Source: Dietzia sp. JS16-p6b (GTDB lineage: Bacteria; Actinomycetota; Actinomycetes; Mycobacteriales; Mycobacteriaceae). Taken from it: a DNA stretch of 64,000 bases. Location of the stretch: positions 2,886,001-2,950,000 of the forward strand of contig NZ_CP024869.1 in the NCBI RefSeq assembly GCF_003052165.1, given 5' to 3'. The position numbers and the translations under genes are program-made. Shown here piece by piece: positions 26,584 through 36,081 of this stretch (position 1 is its first letter; each line of letters opens with the position of its first letter). The notes under the pieces are model-generated. The model ran no database searches. It was not told the DNA's origin and saw only the letters and a list, made by a program, of their open reading frames with translations.

Positions 26584-29301
26584 ATGGCGAGCAAGGGCGG
26601 CAAGGAGTCGGTCGAGGTCGACGGGCGGACGATCCGTTTCACCCACCCCGACAAGGTGCTCTACGAGGCCACCGGCACCACCAAAGCCGATGTGCTGGAG
26701 TACTACCTCGCGGTGGCGCCGCTCCTCATGACGTACGCCGGTCAGCGTCCCGTGACGCGCAAGCGCTGGCCCGACGGCACCGAGGACAAGTCCTTCTTCG
26801 AGAAGAACCTGCCCTCCCACACGCCCGACTGGGTCTCGCGGGTGGCGATCGAGCACTCCTCGCGCACCGTCACCTACCCGGTGCTCGACTCCCCCGCCAC
26901 GCTGGCGTGGTTCGCCCAGCAGGCCGCGCTCGAGCTCCACGTGCCGCAGTGGACCCTGACCGACGGCGAGCCGGGGCGGACCAGGCGGATCGTCATCGAC
27001 CTGGACCCCGGCCAGGACGTCGACCTGGACACGACGGCGAAGGTCGCCCTGCGCGTCCGGGATCTCCTCACCGAGGCGGGCCTGGCCTCCTACGCCGTGA
27101 CCAGCGGATCCAAGGGCATCCACCTCTACGCCCGGCTGGACAAGGCCGTCACCGCCAAGGGCGCCTCCGCGGTGGCCAAGCAGATCGCCCAGTCGCTGGC
27201 CAAGCAGACCCCGGACCTGGTCACCGCCACCATGAAGCGCTCTATCCGCGACGGCAAGGTGTTCGTGGACTGGAGCCAAAACAGTGGCGCCAAGACGACC
27301 GTCGCGCCCTACTCCCTACGCGGGCGCGCCGAGCCGTGGGTTGCTGCCCCGCGCTCGTGGGAGGAACTCGGTGACGGCGGGCTCACGCACCTGCACTGGG
27401 ACGAGATGCTCAAGCGACTGGAGTCCGAAGGCGACCTGCTCGAAGGCCTTGAGGGACCCGCGAAGAAGGGCGGCGGGTCGAAGAAGAATGCCACCAAGAA
27501 GTCCGCCACTAAGAAGTCCTCGGCATCGCGAGAGAAGAAGTCCGCGAGCAGCAAGAAGTCCTCGTCGTCCTCATCGGATGACGGGGACCCCGAGCGCGGC
27601 AGTTCCGATTCTTCCGGCGCCGATTCCGGCGACTCCGACTCCGGCAGCGACGACTCCGGCAGCGACGACTCCACCCGCGCCGCAGCCGAGGAAGGCTGCG
27701 ACACCGGCCCCACCGACGCCGACGCCGTGGTGACCAGCCTCGAGGAGTACCGCCGCAAGCGCGACCGCCGCAAGACCCCGGAGCCGTTCGACGGCGAGGT
27801 CGAGACCGACCGCTCCGACGACGACGGCCCGATCTTCGTAATCCAGGAGCACCACGCCCGCCGCCTGCACTACGACCTGCGGCTCGAACATCACGGCGTG
27901 CTGGCGTCGTGGGCGGTGCCCAAGAACCTGCCTACCGAACCGAAGGACCGGCGGCTGGCCGTCAACACCGAGGACCACCCGCTCGGCTACGAGACGTTCG
28001 AGGGCACCATCCCCAAGGGCGAGTACGGCGCCGGCCACATGACTATCTGGGACCGCGGAACCTACGAGTGCGAGAAGTGGAAGCCCGACGAGATCATCGT
28101 GTGGCTGCACGGTGAGAAGGTCTCCGGCCGGTACGTGTTGATACGCACGAACGCCGAGAAGAACCAGTGGATCGTGCAGTATATGAAGGACCAGTCGCCG
28201 GACTCGTTCTACGGCGGACGCGACAACCCCAAGTCGTCGTACCCCTCGGATAACGACCGCTCCGGGGGGTCAGACACGTCGCGGTCCCGCGAGTCGGGCG
28301 ACTCGACTACCCGCCGTTCGGAAGCTGGGCAGAACCGCGACTCGGACATGGCCGATCGCCCCGACTCTCCCCCTCTGCCGATGATCCCCACCTCGGGGTC
28401 GGTGACATCCTTGCCCGAGGACACGTGGGCCTTCGAGGGCAAGTGGGACGGCTACCGGGTGACCGTGGCGACCGATGGCCGACAGAGCAGGGTGATGAGC
28501 CGCAACGGCAACTCGATGGACTGGCTGGCCGACGGCTTCCCCGGGCTGGCGCAGGCGATCGGGAAGCCCGCGGTGCTCGACGGCGAGCTGGTCGTGCCCG
28601 GCCCGGACGGCGTGCCCGAGTTCTCCGCACTGGCCAAACAGGCCGCCGCGGAAGGAGACGACTCGTCGATCGGCCCGGTGCACTTGTTCGTCTTTGACGT
28701 CCTGGGACTCGACGGCGTGGACCTCCGCCGAGAACGGTGGGAGCGGCGTCGCGAGGTGTTAGACCTGTTGACGCCGGCACTCGAGGAGGTCGAGCGGGTC
28801 CACGTGCCGGGCGTGCTCGACGGACCCGGCGACCGCGCACTGGACGAGGCCGAGGAATTCGGCTGGGAGGGCATCGTGGCCAAACGCCGGGACTCGCACT
28901 ACCAGTCGGGAAGGCGGGCCAAGACCTGGCTCAAGGAGAAGCTGCTCACCACCACCGAGGCCGTGGTGGGCGGCTGGCGGCCGGGCAAGGGCGGGCGCTC
29001 CGGCTCGCTCGGCTCACTGCTGCTCGGGCTGCCCGCGCACACGGGGCTGACCTACATCGGCCGCGTGGGCACCGGCTTCTCCGACCGGCAGGGCAAGGCG
29101 CTGCTCGAGGAGCTCGAACCGCTGCGCCGCAAGACCAGCCCGTTCCTCGAGGACCTGCCGTCCGACGCCCGCCGCGACGCCATCTGGGTGCTGCCCAAGC
29201 TCGTGGTGGAGGTCCGCCACCAGGGCTTCACCGAGGAGGGGGTGCTGCGGCAGTCCTCATGGCGGGACATCCGCCGAGACAAGCTGCCCGGGGATCTCTA
29301 G
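26584..29301 (+). CDS. ligD: Multifunctional non-homologous end joining ligase LigD
   Basis: 905 residues in the mycobacterial order POL-PE-LIG. The primase-polymerase domain (about 1-290) has the metal-binding VIDLDPGQDVDLD motif. A linker (about 295-395) is Lys/Ser-rich then Ser/Asp-rich. The phosphoesterase domain (about 415-530) contains FVIQEHHARRLHYDLRLEH and GEYGAGHMTIWD. A second polar linker leads to the ATP-dependent ligase (about 610-905) with the nucleotidyl lysine in FEGKWDGYR near residue 620, LDGELVV and EGIVAKRRDS. It repairs double-strand breaks with Ku (15704-16723), which is 10 kb away and not adjacent. ATG 26584 is the natural start. The linkers are longer than in many homologues. 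Confidence 0.96.
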   Translation: MASKGGKESVEVDGRTIRFTHPDKVLYEATGTTKADVLEYYLAVAPLLMTYAGQRPVTRKRWPDGTEDKSFFEKNLPSHTPDWVSRVAIEHSSRTVTYPVLDSPATLAWFAQQAALELHVPQWTLTDGEPGRTRRIVIDLDPGQDVDLDTTAKVALRVRDLLTEAGLASYAVTSGSKGIHLYARLDKAVTAKGASAVAKQIAQSLAKQTPDLVTATMKRSIRDGKVFVDWSQNSGAKTTVAPYSLRGRAEPWVAAPRSWEELGDGGLTHLHWDEMLKRLESEGDLLEGLEGPAKKGGGSKKNATKKSATKKSSASREKKSASSKKSSSSSSDDGDPERGSSDSSGADSGDSDSGSDDSGSDDSTRAAAEEGCDTGPTDADAVVTSLEEYRRKRDRRKTPEPFDGEVETDRSDDDGPIFVIQEHHARRLHYDLRLEHHGVLASWAVPKNLPTEPKDRRLAVNTEDHPLGYETFEGTIPKGEYGAGHMTIWDRGTYECEKWKPDEIIVWLHGEKVSGRYVLIRTNAEKNQWIVQYMKDQSPDSFYGGRDNPKSSYPSDNDRSGGSDTSRSRESGDSTTRRSEAGQNRDSDMADRPDSPPLPMIPTSGSVTSLPEDTWAFEGKWDGYRVTVATDGRQSRVMSRNGNSMDWLADGFPGLAQAIGKPAVLDGELVVPGPDGVPEFSALAKQAAAEGDDSSIGPVHLFVFDVLGLDGVDLRRERWERRREVLDLLTPALEEVERVHVPGVLDGPGDRALDEAEEFGWEGIVAKRRDSHYQSGRRAKTWLKEKLLTTTEAVVGGWRPGKGGRSGSLGSLLLGLPAHTGLTYIGRVGTGFSDRQGKALLEELEPLRRKTSPFLEDLPSDARRDAIWVLPKLVVEVRHQGFTEEGVLRQSSWRDIRRDKLPGDL

Positions 29302-29362
29302 AGGCAGCTCGAGCGCCGCTGCGGTCACGTGCGTTCTTCGCCGTGTTGCGTTACATGCCCGG

Positions 29363-29414
29363 CCTACTCGCCTGACCTACTCGCCTGACCTACTCGCCCG
29401 GCCTACTCGCCCGA
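29363..29414. repeat. Four 13-base tandem repeats
   Basis: Four units of CCTACTCGCCTGA (two exact, two with CCCGG/CCCGA ends) lie 60 bases after the ligD stop in the otherwise empty gap 29302-29542 before a convergent gene. Possibly slippage; no function visible. Confidence 0.65.
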
Positions 29415-29542
29415 CGCATGCCCGGGTCCGCGTGCCGGTCACGCTCACCGAGGTTTTGGTCGTGGTTATCGCGCTGACCGGGGCTAATCTTCGCGCTGAG
29501 CACGACCGAAACGCAGGAGACGGCCGGCGGATTCGATGGGGA

Positions 29543-30055
29543 CTACTGCCGACCTTGCGGGAAGAAGCGCCCGAACCCGCGCCTCCCGGCGGAGTCGTAC
29601 TGATGAACCAGGGTCCTCAGCCGCAGGGTCAGCTCGTCCATGCGTGCTGTCCGCCCGAGTAGCTCGTCGATCTCGTCGGCTCCCGGGCGGGCATCGTTGA
29701 GCAGCGCGTCGGCGTCTTCGAGGACATCCAGGAACTCCGGGTCCCGCGCCGCCCGCTCCTCGATCTTCGGAAACCTCTCGACCAGTGAGGTCCCCACCGC
29801 CCGGCTCTCGCGCAGGTCGTACCAGGACTCGACCGTCAGTGAGAGCGCCCTGTGCGCCGCGTCGTGGGCCGCCTCGACAGACGCCGCTGCCTTCGTGGCC
29901 GTCACCTGAAGCGGATCCACTCCGGCCAGCAGCCGGCGGCGGTGGGCGAGTTCGTCGATCGCCGAGCGCACCAACCAGGTGGTGTACCAGAACCAGCCCG
30001 CGATCACCGCCAGGAACAGCAGGCCGATGACCACGGGAACGATGAGCCTCACCAC
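29543..30055 (-). CDS. Hypothetical single-span membrane protein
   Basis: 170 residues. One N-terminal membrane helix (about residues 3-26, LIVPVVIGLLFLAVIAGWFW) and a long mostly helical cytoplasmic part with charged heptad-like stretches (residues 35-150), which may form a coiled coil. No family recognised. It follows another small membrane protein on the same strand with a 40-base gap. The frame has GC-rich third positions like surrounding genes. Confidence 0.6.
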   Translation of the reverse strand: MVRLIVPVVIGLLFLAVIAGWFWYTTWLVRSAIDELAHRRRLLAGVDPLQVTATKAAASVEAAHDAAHRALSLTVESWYDLRESRAVGTSLVERFPKIEERAARDPEFLDVLEDADALLNDARPGADEIDELLGRTARMDELTLRLRTLVHQYDSAGRRGFGRFFPQGRQ

Positions 30056-30095
30056 GGTGCCACCTGCTGGACAGCGCGATGACGGGGCACGATCC

Positions 30096-30443
30096 TCACC
30101 CTGCCACCAGCGCGAGCACGATCCCCAGCGGGATCGCCAGGGAGACCGCGGCGCCGACGAGCTTGGCGACGGCCGACCACAGCAGCCGGGACGCCTCCGT
30201 CTGCGCGCCCTGCTCGTCCATCACGCAGGACTCGCGGGCCGCGACCTCCACCCGGGTGGCCGTCGCCTCCGGCCACCCGCGCGGCACCCGGCGCAGCGGA
30301 TTACGGCCGAGCCCGTCGGCGGTCAGCGCCGCACGTTGGCCGGACCACTCGCGCAGCGCCGCGTCCAGTCGGGTGCGGGCCTGCTCGGCGGCAGCGTTCT
30401 GATGCCGGTCTACGGAACCGGAGTACATCCCCATCGCCGACAT
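30096..30443 (-). CDS. Hypothetical membrane protein with C-terminal helix
   Basis: 115 residues. The N-terminal 80 residues are polar and helical (QARTRLDAALREWSGQRAAL), the C-terminal 25 form one membrane helix, so this is probably a tail-anchored protein. WXG-like spacing (Trp-Ser-Gly in the middle of a helix, residues 33-35) might suggest an ESX-like fold, but no other hint supports that. Part of a run of small minus-strand membrane protein genes. Family unknown. Confidence 0.55.
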   Translation of the reverse strand: MSAMGMYSGSVDRHQNAAAEQARTRLDAALREWSGQRAALTADGLGRNPLRRVPRGWPEATATRVEVAARESCVMDEQGAQTEASRLLWSAVAKLVGAAVSLAIPLGIVLALVAG

Positions 30444-30540
30444 GGGCTACGGCCACCTCCCCTGCGCTGTCGCGGGCCGGGTCATGGCCCATTGTCCCAC
30501 CCGCAGATGACGACGCCGTGTCATCGGCGTACGCAGGTGC

Positions 30541-31110
30541 TCATCCCGCGTAGTACGGGGTGGTCGCGGCGCGATGGCGGACCCGGGCGGGCAGGACGAA
30601 CAGCATGGCGGTCACGAGGACCGCCATCACCGCCGCGGCCACGAGCCCCGCCACCGGCCCGACCACCAGCGAGAACACCAGCGCGGCGAGGCCCACCAAC
30701 GCGATCGACAGCATCGCCAGGCCGACCCGGGCGAGTGTTGCGGACAACTGCAACACCCTGTCCTTGCGGTGGGAGCGGAACACCGCGCGGTGGATCATCA
30801 CCGGAGCCAGCAGCACCACCGTCGACGCGAGCGCAAGCGTCAGGACCACCAGGTAGAGGGCTCTGCCGCTGGCTCCGATGTCGGCGAAACGGTCCTGGAA
30901 CGGCACCACCAGCAGGAAGCCGGTGAGCACCTGCCCGCCGGTCTGCACGATGCGCAGCTCCTGCAGCAGCTCGATCCAGTTGCGGTCGATCCGCTGCGCC
31001 TCGGTCTCATCGCGCTCCTCGGCTGGTTCCTCGCCTGGGTCCCCGGCTGGGCCCTCGGCTAGGTCGCCGGCCGTGCCGTCGCCGGGCCGGCCGTGTTCCT
31101 CGGAGTTCAT
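30541..31110 (-). CDS. DUF6328 family membrane protein
   Basis: About 189 residues. An acidic, low-complexity N-terminus (residues 1-35) precedes the conserved segment NWIELLQELRIVQTGGQVLT and four membrane helices. This is the hallmark of DUF6328, a family common in actinobacteria with unknown role. The ATG at 31110 has a GGGAGCGAG ribosome site directly upstream; a start nine codons earlier lacks one. Confidence 0.7.
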   Translation of the reverse strand: MNSEEHGRPGDGTAGDLAEGPAGDPGEEPAEERDETEAQRIDRNWIELLQELRIVQTGGQVLTGFLLVVPFQDRFADIGASGRALYLVVLTLALASTVVLLAPVMIHRAVFRSHRKDRVLQLSATLARVGLAMLSIALVGLAALVFSLVVGPVAGLVAAAVMAVLVTAMLFVLPARVRHRAATTPYYAG

Positions 31111-31198
31111 CTCGCTCCCTTCGCCGCGTGCTCCCATCGTCGTCCGCCCGACTCAGCGACGGAAGCACTCTCAGCACATCTGCGGGCCGAACCCTCGA

Positions 31199-31266
31199 CA
31201 GCCGCGCGCAAGAACTGCAGCCGCACGGGAGTTTTCCTGTGCGGCTGCAGTCTTCGCGCGCGGCTG
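31199..31266. terminator. Large imperfect hairpin between minus-strand genes
   Basis: Arms of about 31 bases (CAGCCGCGCGC...CTGCAGCCGCAC on the left; its near-complement GTGCGGCTGCAG...GCGCGCGGCTG on the right) surround a short T-rich loop. The structure follows the stop of the 31382-31903 gene and precedes the DUF6328 gene. It may terminate transcription, and the unusual length could make it an RNA element. Confidence 0.5.
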
Positions 31267-31327
31267 CGGGGAGGGCGGGGAGGGTGCGGCTGCGGGTGGA
31301 GCGCGGCTGCAGTCTTCGCGCGCGGCT
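31241..31327. repeat. 25-base direct repeat pair
   Basis: The 25-base sequence starting GCGGCTGCAGTCTTCGCGCG occurs at 31241-31265 and again at 31303-31327. The first copy is also the right arm of the hairpin at 31199-31266, so the second copy is an extra arm capable of competing for the same pairing. The remainder of 31111-31381 has no gene. Confidence 0.65.
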
Positions 31328-31381
31328 ACCGGGAGCGCGCGGCTGCCGGGGAGCGCGGGCCCAGCAGCCGCCGCAGCGGCC

Positions 31382-31903
31382 TCAGACGGCGGCAGCCAGC
31401 CGCTTCTCGTCGATCGTCCGGTCGAAGACCAGGGCATAGAGCAATCCGGCACCCACGGCTGTGTAGGGCCAGAGAAGATAGAAGATCACACCCATGGACA
31501 TCGGCAGGCCCCAGAGCATCGCCTCGCCGCCCGCCGTGAGGATCGACCACAGCACCAGCACGCCCAGCCCCGAGCAGTAGGCCACGATCGCGAGTGTCGA
31601 CACCCTCTCCCAGGACCCGTCGGACTGCAGGGAGCCGAGCAGCATCATGATCACCGCGAAGATCGGCACGGCGATGAACACCATCTGCCACGTGTCGGTG
31701 ACCATCCCGAGTAGCGCGAACGCCGCCACCGCCACGAAGGCGTGGATCAGCATCCCGGCGCGCTTGTGGTCGGGCTCGGGAGCGTCCCCGGGGTCGAGCA
31801 GGGCCGACTCGGCGGCGGGGTCGAGGCCGCCGTCGAGCGCCCGGCCGTGTGCGCCCTCGAGTCCGCGGCCGCGCGCAGCGGGATCAGAAGCGTGATCAGA
31901 CAT
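31382..31903 (-). CDS. Small four-helix membrane protein next to the SSS transporter
   Basis: 173 residues: an acidic, disordered N-terminus (about 48) and four membrane helices. No family recognised. Its start overlaps the end of the sodium:solute symporter by 8 bases (31896-31903), and symporters of this group often come with a short membrane partner, so an accessory subunit role is an inference from context. Third gene of the operon acyl-CoA synthetase - symporter - this gene. Confidence 0.6.
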   Translation of the reverse strand: MSDHASDPAARGRGLEGAHGRALDGGLDPAAESALLDPGDAPEPDHKRAGMLIHAFVAVAAFALLGMVTDTWQMVFIAVPIFAVIMMLLGSLQSDGSWERVSTLAIVAYCSGLGVLVLWSILTAGGEAMLWGLPMSMGVIFYLLWPYTAVGAGLLYALVFDRTIDEKRLAAAV

Positions 31904-33521
31904 GGTCGTTCCTTTCGGTGGAGGCAGCCCGGGAGGACACTGCGGTGGAGGTGGCCCGACGGGACGCTGCGGTCGAACCGGCCTGGGAGGACGCCGCGGT
32001 GGTGGTGTCCGCAGTCGGGGCGGCCCCGCCGCTGAGCCGCGGGTCGGTCACGGAGCTCCGGCCGCCGTAGAGGAACTCCAGGGTGGCGTCGGGGTGCCGG
32101 TTGGTGGTCATCAGCGACACCACGTAGAACAGCACGATCGACACGAGCAACGAGATGCCGCCGACCTGCATGAACGCGGGAACGGAGATGATGTCCCGCG
32201 CGGCCAGGGAGGTGATGATCATGTTGCCGAGGATCGCGAACGCCACTGTCACGGTTGCGGCGGTGGCCGTGGCGCGATGCCAGTAGATGGACATGACCAC
32301 CGGCCCGACGATCGCGGCGGCGAAGGCGGCCCAGCCCAGCGCGCCGAGCAGGAACACCACCTGCGAGAGGAACAGGGTGAGCAGGACCGACAGCACCACC
32401 AGGGTGAGGCTCGCGATCCGGCTCCACAGCAGCTCGCGGACCACCTTGATGCCGAAGGCGCCGGGCAGGTCGCGCATCATCGACGACGCGCCGATGGTGA
32501 TGAAGCTCGAGGCCGAGGACATGATGGCCGCCAGCAGGCCGGTCAGCGCGATGCCGCCGACGATCGGGTTGGTCACCGAGTCGAGGAACCAGATGGCGGT
32601 GTCGTCGATGTTCTCGAGCTCGGGCGCGTCGCCGGTGAGGGTCATGGAGCGGGTGGCCAGGCCGATGCCGACGGAGAACAGAGTGGTGATGGCGTAGGCG
32701 ATGCCCGCCACGGCCGCACCCCACTTGAGCTGGGTCATGTCGCGGAGCATGAGGAACTTGGTGAGCAGCTGCGGCTGTCCCACGGCGCCCACGAAGATCA
32801 GCAGCCCGAAGGCGAAGATGTAGGTCGGCGCCTGGACGCCGTCGATCGAGAGCATCTCCGCGCTGCCTGCCGAGATGGTGTCGAGCATGGGGTGCCAGCC
32901 GCCGGCCACCTGGACGGCGAAGAAGAACAGCCCCACGGACATGACCACCATGAGCACGCCCTGCACGAGGTCGGTCCACACGGCCGCGAGCATGCCGCCG
33001 GCCATCGTGTACGCGGCCACGACCATCGATCCGATCCACACGCTGGTGGGGATCGAGGTGCCCAGCAGCAGCGAGATGATCACGCCGATCGAGGTGACCT
33101 GGGCGGTCATGTACGCGATCGAGGCGATGAAGATCGCGACCGACATGGTGGCGTGTGAGGTCCGGTCCTGGAACCGGACCCGGATGAGGTCGGGCACCGA
33201 GTAGACGCGGTGCTTCTTGCCGATCCAGTTGAGGCGGCTGCCCAGCAGGAACCAGGCGACGGCGAAGCCGAAGGGCGCGAGCAGCCCCACGGCGATGAGC
33301 GCCTGCAGGCCCCAGGCGTAGGTCTGGCCGGTTCCGCCGACCATGCCCCAGCCGGACTGGATGGAGGAGAAGCTGGCGATGGCCATGACGAAGAAGCCCA
33401 GGGACTGCCCCGCGACGAGGAACTCCTTGGCCGACTTCATCTTGGTGTTGGCCCACGCGCCGATGGCGAACATGAGCACGAAATAGGCGAGCACGACGCC
33501 TATGACGACGGGGTTGTTCAT
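31896..33521 (-). CDS. Sodium:solute symporter (SSS/PutP family)
   Basis: 541 residues, about thirteen membrane helices. SSS features: the first helix ALYFV-type start, ANTKMKSAKEFLVAGQSLGF loop, GWGMVGGTGQTYAWGL in helix 2 and the SSASSFITIGASSMMRDLPG segment that includes Na2-site serines. It imports a substrate, probably a carboxylate given the partner acyl-CoA synthetase, with sodium. The C-terminal tail (last 45 residues) is a low-complexity Ala/Ser/Thr repeat (AASSQAGSTAASRRATSTA) of unknown purpose. Start overlaps the synthetase stop by four bases (ATGA). Confidence 0.9.
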   Translation of the reverse strand: MNNPVVIGVVLAYFVLMFAIGAWANTKMKSAKEFLVAGQSLGFFVMAIASFSSIQSGWGMVGGTGQTYAWGLQALIAVGLLAPFGFAVAWFLLGSRLNWIGKKHRVYSVPDLIRVRFQDRTSHATMSVAIFIASIAYMTAQVTSIGVIISLLLGTSIPTSVWIGSMVVAAYTMAGGMLAAVWTDLVQGVLMVVMSVGLFFFAVQVAGGWHPMLDTISAGSAEMLSIDGVQAPTYIFAFGLLIFVGAVGQPQLLTKFLMLRDMTQLKWGAAVAGIAYAITTLFSVGIGLATRSMTLTGDAPELENIDDTAIWFLDSVTNPIVGGIALTGLLAAIMSSASSFITIGASSMMRDLPGAFGIKVVRELLWSRIASLTLVVLSVLLTLFLSQVVFLLGALGWAAFAAAIVGPVVMSIYWHRATATAATVTVAFAILGNMIITSLAARDIISVPAFMQVGGISLLVSIVLFYVVSLMTTNRHPDATLEFLYGGRSSVTDPRLSGGAAPTADTTTAASSQAGSTAASRRATSTAVSSRAASTERNDHV

Positions 33522-35173
33522 GAGGGATCCTCAGGGGTCGGTCGGTTGTGGTCGTTACGCAGCGCGGCGCGGCGGATCTTTCCGGTGTTGGTGGTGGGGA
33601 GCTCGTCGAGGAACCGCACCTCCCGCGGGTACTGGTAGAAGGCGAGTCGCTCCTTGACCAGGGCCTGGATCTCGCGGGCCAACTCGTCGGTGCCGCTGGT
33701 CCCCTCGGCGGGGACGACGTACGCGACGATCGCCTCTCCGCGCAACTCGTCCGGCACGCCGATCACGGCCACCATCTCGACCCCACTGTGGCGCAGGATC
33801 TGGTCCTCGATCTCGCCGGGGCCCACGCGGTAGCCGGACGAGGAGATCAGGTCGTCGTTGCGGCCGGAGAACCAGAAGCTCCCCCTCTCGTCGACCCTCG
33901 CCAGATCCCCGGTGTGCAGCACTCCTCCGGCGGTCTTCTCCGCGGTCTTGTCGGGCGCGTTCCAGTAGCGCAGGAACGCGTTGGGGCTGGGCAGGCGCAC
34001 GCAGATCTCGCCGACCTCACCCGCCGCGACCGGCTGGCCCGCCTCGTCGATCAGGACCAGGTCGAAGCCGGGGGTGGGGCGGCCCATGGAGCCGGGCGGG
34101 GTCGCGAACTCCGAATGACAGGTGCCCACGATCAGATTGCATTCGGTCTGCCCGTAGATCTCGTTGACCTGCACCCCCAGCGCCTCGCGCGCCCATTCGG
34201 CCACGGCCTCGCCCAGCGCCTCGCCCCCGGAGAACACGGCCCGCAGCCCGGTGGTCGAGTAGTCGACCTCGGACGCGCGCATCATCTTGAGGATCGTCGG
34301 CGGCAGGAACGAGCAGGTCACCCCGTGCCGCCGCAGGATGTGCTCGACGGTCTCGGGGCTGGGCCGCCGGGCCGAGGCCACCACGGGTACACCGCTGTAG
34401 AGGCTCGGCAGCAGCACGTCGAGCAACCCACCGGCCCAGGCCCAGTCGGCGGGGGTCCAGAACACGTCGCCCTGCTCGGGGAACCCGTCGAGCGCGCGGA
34501 CCACCCCGGGCATGTGCCCCAGCACCACGCGGTGCCCGTGCAGGGCGCCCTTGGGCTGGCCGGTGGTCCCGGAGGTGTAGATCAGCAGGGCCGGGTCGTC
34601 GGGCCCGGTGTCCGCGACGACGACGGCGAGGTCGGCCGAGTCCGTCACCGACAGCGGCAGCGCGGTGAGCGCCCCCGCCTCCGCGGCCGGCCCCATCTCG
34701 CCGGCGACCAGCACCGTGGCCAGCTCGGGCAGTTCGGCCAGTTCGCCGGCCAGGCGCGCATAGCAGTCCGCGTCGAACACCGCGGCCACGGCCCCGGAGT
34801 CACCCATGCGGAACAGCGCGGCCTCGGGGCCGAACTTCACCGAGAGGGGGACCGCGATCGCGCCCATGAGGTAGGCGGCCACGTGGGCCACGGCGGTCTC
34901 GGCGGACTGCGCGCACATCACGGCGACTCGGTCGCCCTCGCCGACCCCGCGGTCGCGGAGAAAGGTGATGAGGCGGCGGGCGCGGTCGCCGAGCTCGCCG
35001 AACGTGGTGACCTCCGGCGGGTCGTCGCCGCGGTCCACCACGATCGCGGGGGATTGCCGCGCATGGGCGTCCGTGCAGGCGGCGCCGATGTTGAATCGGT
35101 CCGGGATCTCCCACTGGAAGCCCTCGGGCCCCAGCGGCGGACGCCAGGGCCGTGCCTGGACGGTCGATGGCAT
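33518..35173 (-). CDS. AMP-forming acyl-CoA synthetase (acetyl/medium-chain type)
   Basis: 551 residues of the ANL superfamily. It has LLIYTSGTTGQPKGALHGH, EIYGQTECNLI, GVLHTGDLARVDERG, FSGRNDDLISSSGYRVGP and the catalytic lysine in TNTGKIRRAALR. The pattern GYRVGPGEIE and TECN is close to AcsM/medium-chain synthetases and to atypical acetyl-CoA synthetases. It should activate a short or medium carboxylic acid carried in by the co-transcribed symporter. First gene of its operon; a 115-base divergent gap separates it from an enoyl-CoA hydratase. Confidence 0.9.
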   Translation of the reverse strand: MPSTVQARPWRPPLGPEGFQWEIPDRFNIGAACTDAHARQSPAIVVDRGDDPPEVTTFGELGDRARRLITFLRDRGVGEGDRVAVMCAQSAETAVAHVAAYLMGAIAVPLSVKFGPEAALFRMGDSGAVAAVFDADCYARLAGELAELPELATVLVAGEMGPAAEAGALTALPLSVTDSADLAVVVADTGPDDPALLIYTSGTTGQPKGALHGHRVVLGHMPGVVRALDGFPEQGDVFWTPADWAWAGGLLDVLLPSLYSGVPVVASARRPSPETVEHILRRHGVTCSFLPPTILKMMRASEVDYSTTGLRAVFSGGEALGEAVAEWAREALGVQVNEIYGQTECNLIVGTCHSEFATPPGSMGRPTPGFDLVLIDEAGQPVAAGEVGEICVRLPSPNAFLRYWNAPDKTAEKTAGGVLHTGDLARVDERGSFWFSGRNDDLISSSGYRVGPGEIEDQILRHSGVEMVAVIGVPDELRGEAIVAYVVPAEGTSGTDELAREIQALVKERLAFYQYPREVRFLDELPTTNTGKIRRAALRNDHNRPTPEDPS

Positions 35174-35288
35174 GGGTTCAACTCCTCAGTCTCTGTGAGC
35201 CCCCTCACTCGGATGAGCTCGCCCCACGACGGTATGAGTGGCCTGGTTCACATACAATGGAGATTCCCCCTACGTTCGGAGCCCCTGC

Positions 35289-36068
35289 ATGTATGAATTC
35301 CTATCCCTCGACGTCGTTGACGGACTGGCGACGGTCACCCTTAGCCGCCCGCCGGTCAACGCCCTGTCCCGCGGCATGCAGGAGGAACTGCGGGCCGTGG
35401 CGCAGGAGGTCTCGGGGCGCACCGACGTCGACGCCGTGGTCTTCACCGGAAGCGACCGGGTCTTCGCCGCCGGCGCGGACATCAAGGAGATGCGGCAGAT
35501 GCCGTACGCGCAGATGCTCACCGAGGCCCGCGAGCTGCAGTCGGCGTTCACCGCGGTCGCGGAGATCCCCCAGCCCACGGTCGCCGCGATCACCGGCGCA
35601 GCACTCGGCGGCGGCATGGAGCTGGCGCTGTGCTGCGACCGGCGGATCGCCGCAGAGAGGGCCACACTCGGCCAGCCCGAGATACTCCTGGGCATCATCC
35701 CCGGCGCCGGCGGCACCCAGCGGCTCGCGCGCCTGGTCGGGCCCGCGGTGGCCAAGGAGCTGTGCCTGACCGGTCGCACGCTCACCGCCGCCGAGGCACT
35801 CGAGCTGCGCGCGGTCGACGAGGTGGTCCCGGACGGCCAGGCCACCGCCCGCGCGACCGAGTGGGCCCGGCAGTTCGTGGGCGGCCCCCGGATGGCGCTG
35901 CGGGCGGTCAAGGAGGCCGTGGACCGCGGCATCGAGGTGGATCTGGCCACCGGCCTGAGCATCGAGCGCGCCCTGTTCGCGGCGCTGTTCGCCACCGAGG
36001 ACCGCGAAGTGGGCATGCAGTCGTTCATCGACTCCGGGCCCGGCAAAGCCGACTTCCTCGGGCGCTGA
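35289..36068 (+). CDS. Enoyl-CoA hydratase
   Basis: 259 residues, standard crotonase length. Oxyanion-hole AAGADIKEM and ALGGGMELALCCDRRIA, plus the second Glu context in LGQPEILLGIIPGAGGTQRL, are all kept, with both catalytic glutamates. It hydrates 2-trans-enoyl-CoA to 3-hydroxyacyl-CoA. The ATG at 35289 begins directly at the first beta strand (YEFLSLDVVDGLATVTL). Followed 13 bases later by a GAF-PucR regulator, which may regulate it and the divergent synthetase. Confidence 0.92.
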   Translation: MYEFLSLDVVDGLATVTLSRPPVNALSRGMQEELRAVAQEVSGRTDVDAVVFTGSDRVFAAGADIKEMRQMPYAQMLTEARELQSAFTAVAEIPQPTVAAITGAALGGGMELALCCDRRIAAERATLGQPEILLGIIPGAGGTQRLARLVGPAVAKELCLTGRTLTAAEALELRAVDEVVPDGQATARATEWARQFVGGPRMALRAVKEAVDRGIEVDLATGLSIERALFAALFATEDREVGMQSFIDSGPGKADFLGR

Positions 36069-36081
36069 ACCCCCCTTAGCC

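Noticed and set aside
29302-29542. Small genes in the ligD downstream gap
   Set aside because: The short frames there consist of repeat-derived Leu/Thr/Pro tripeptides without ribosome sites.
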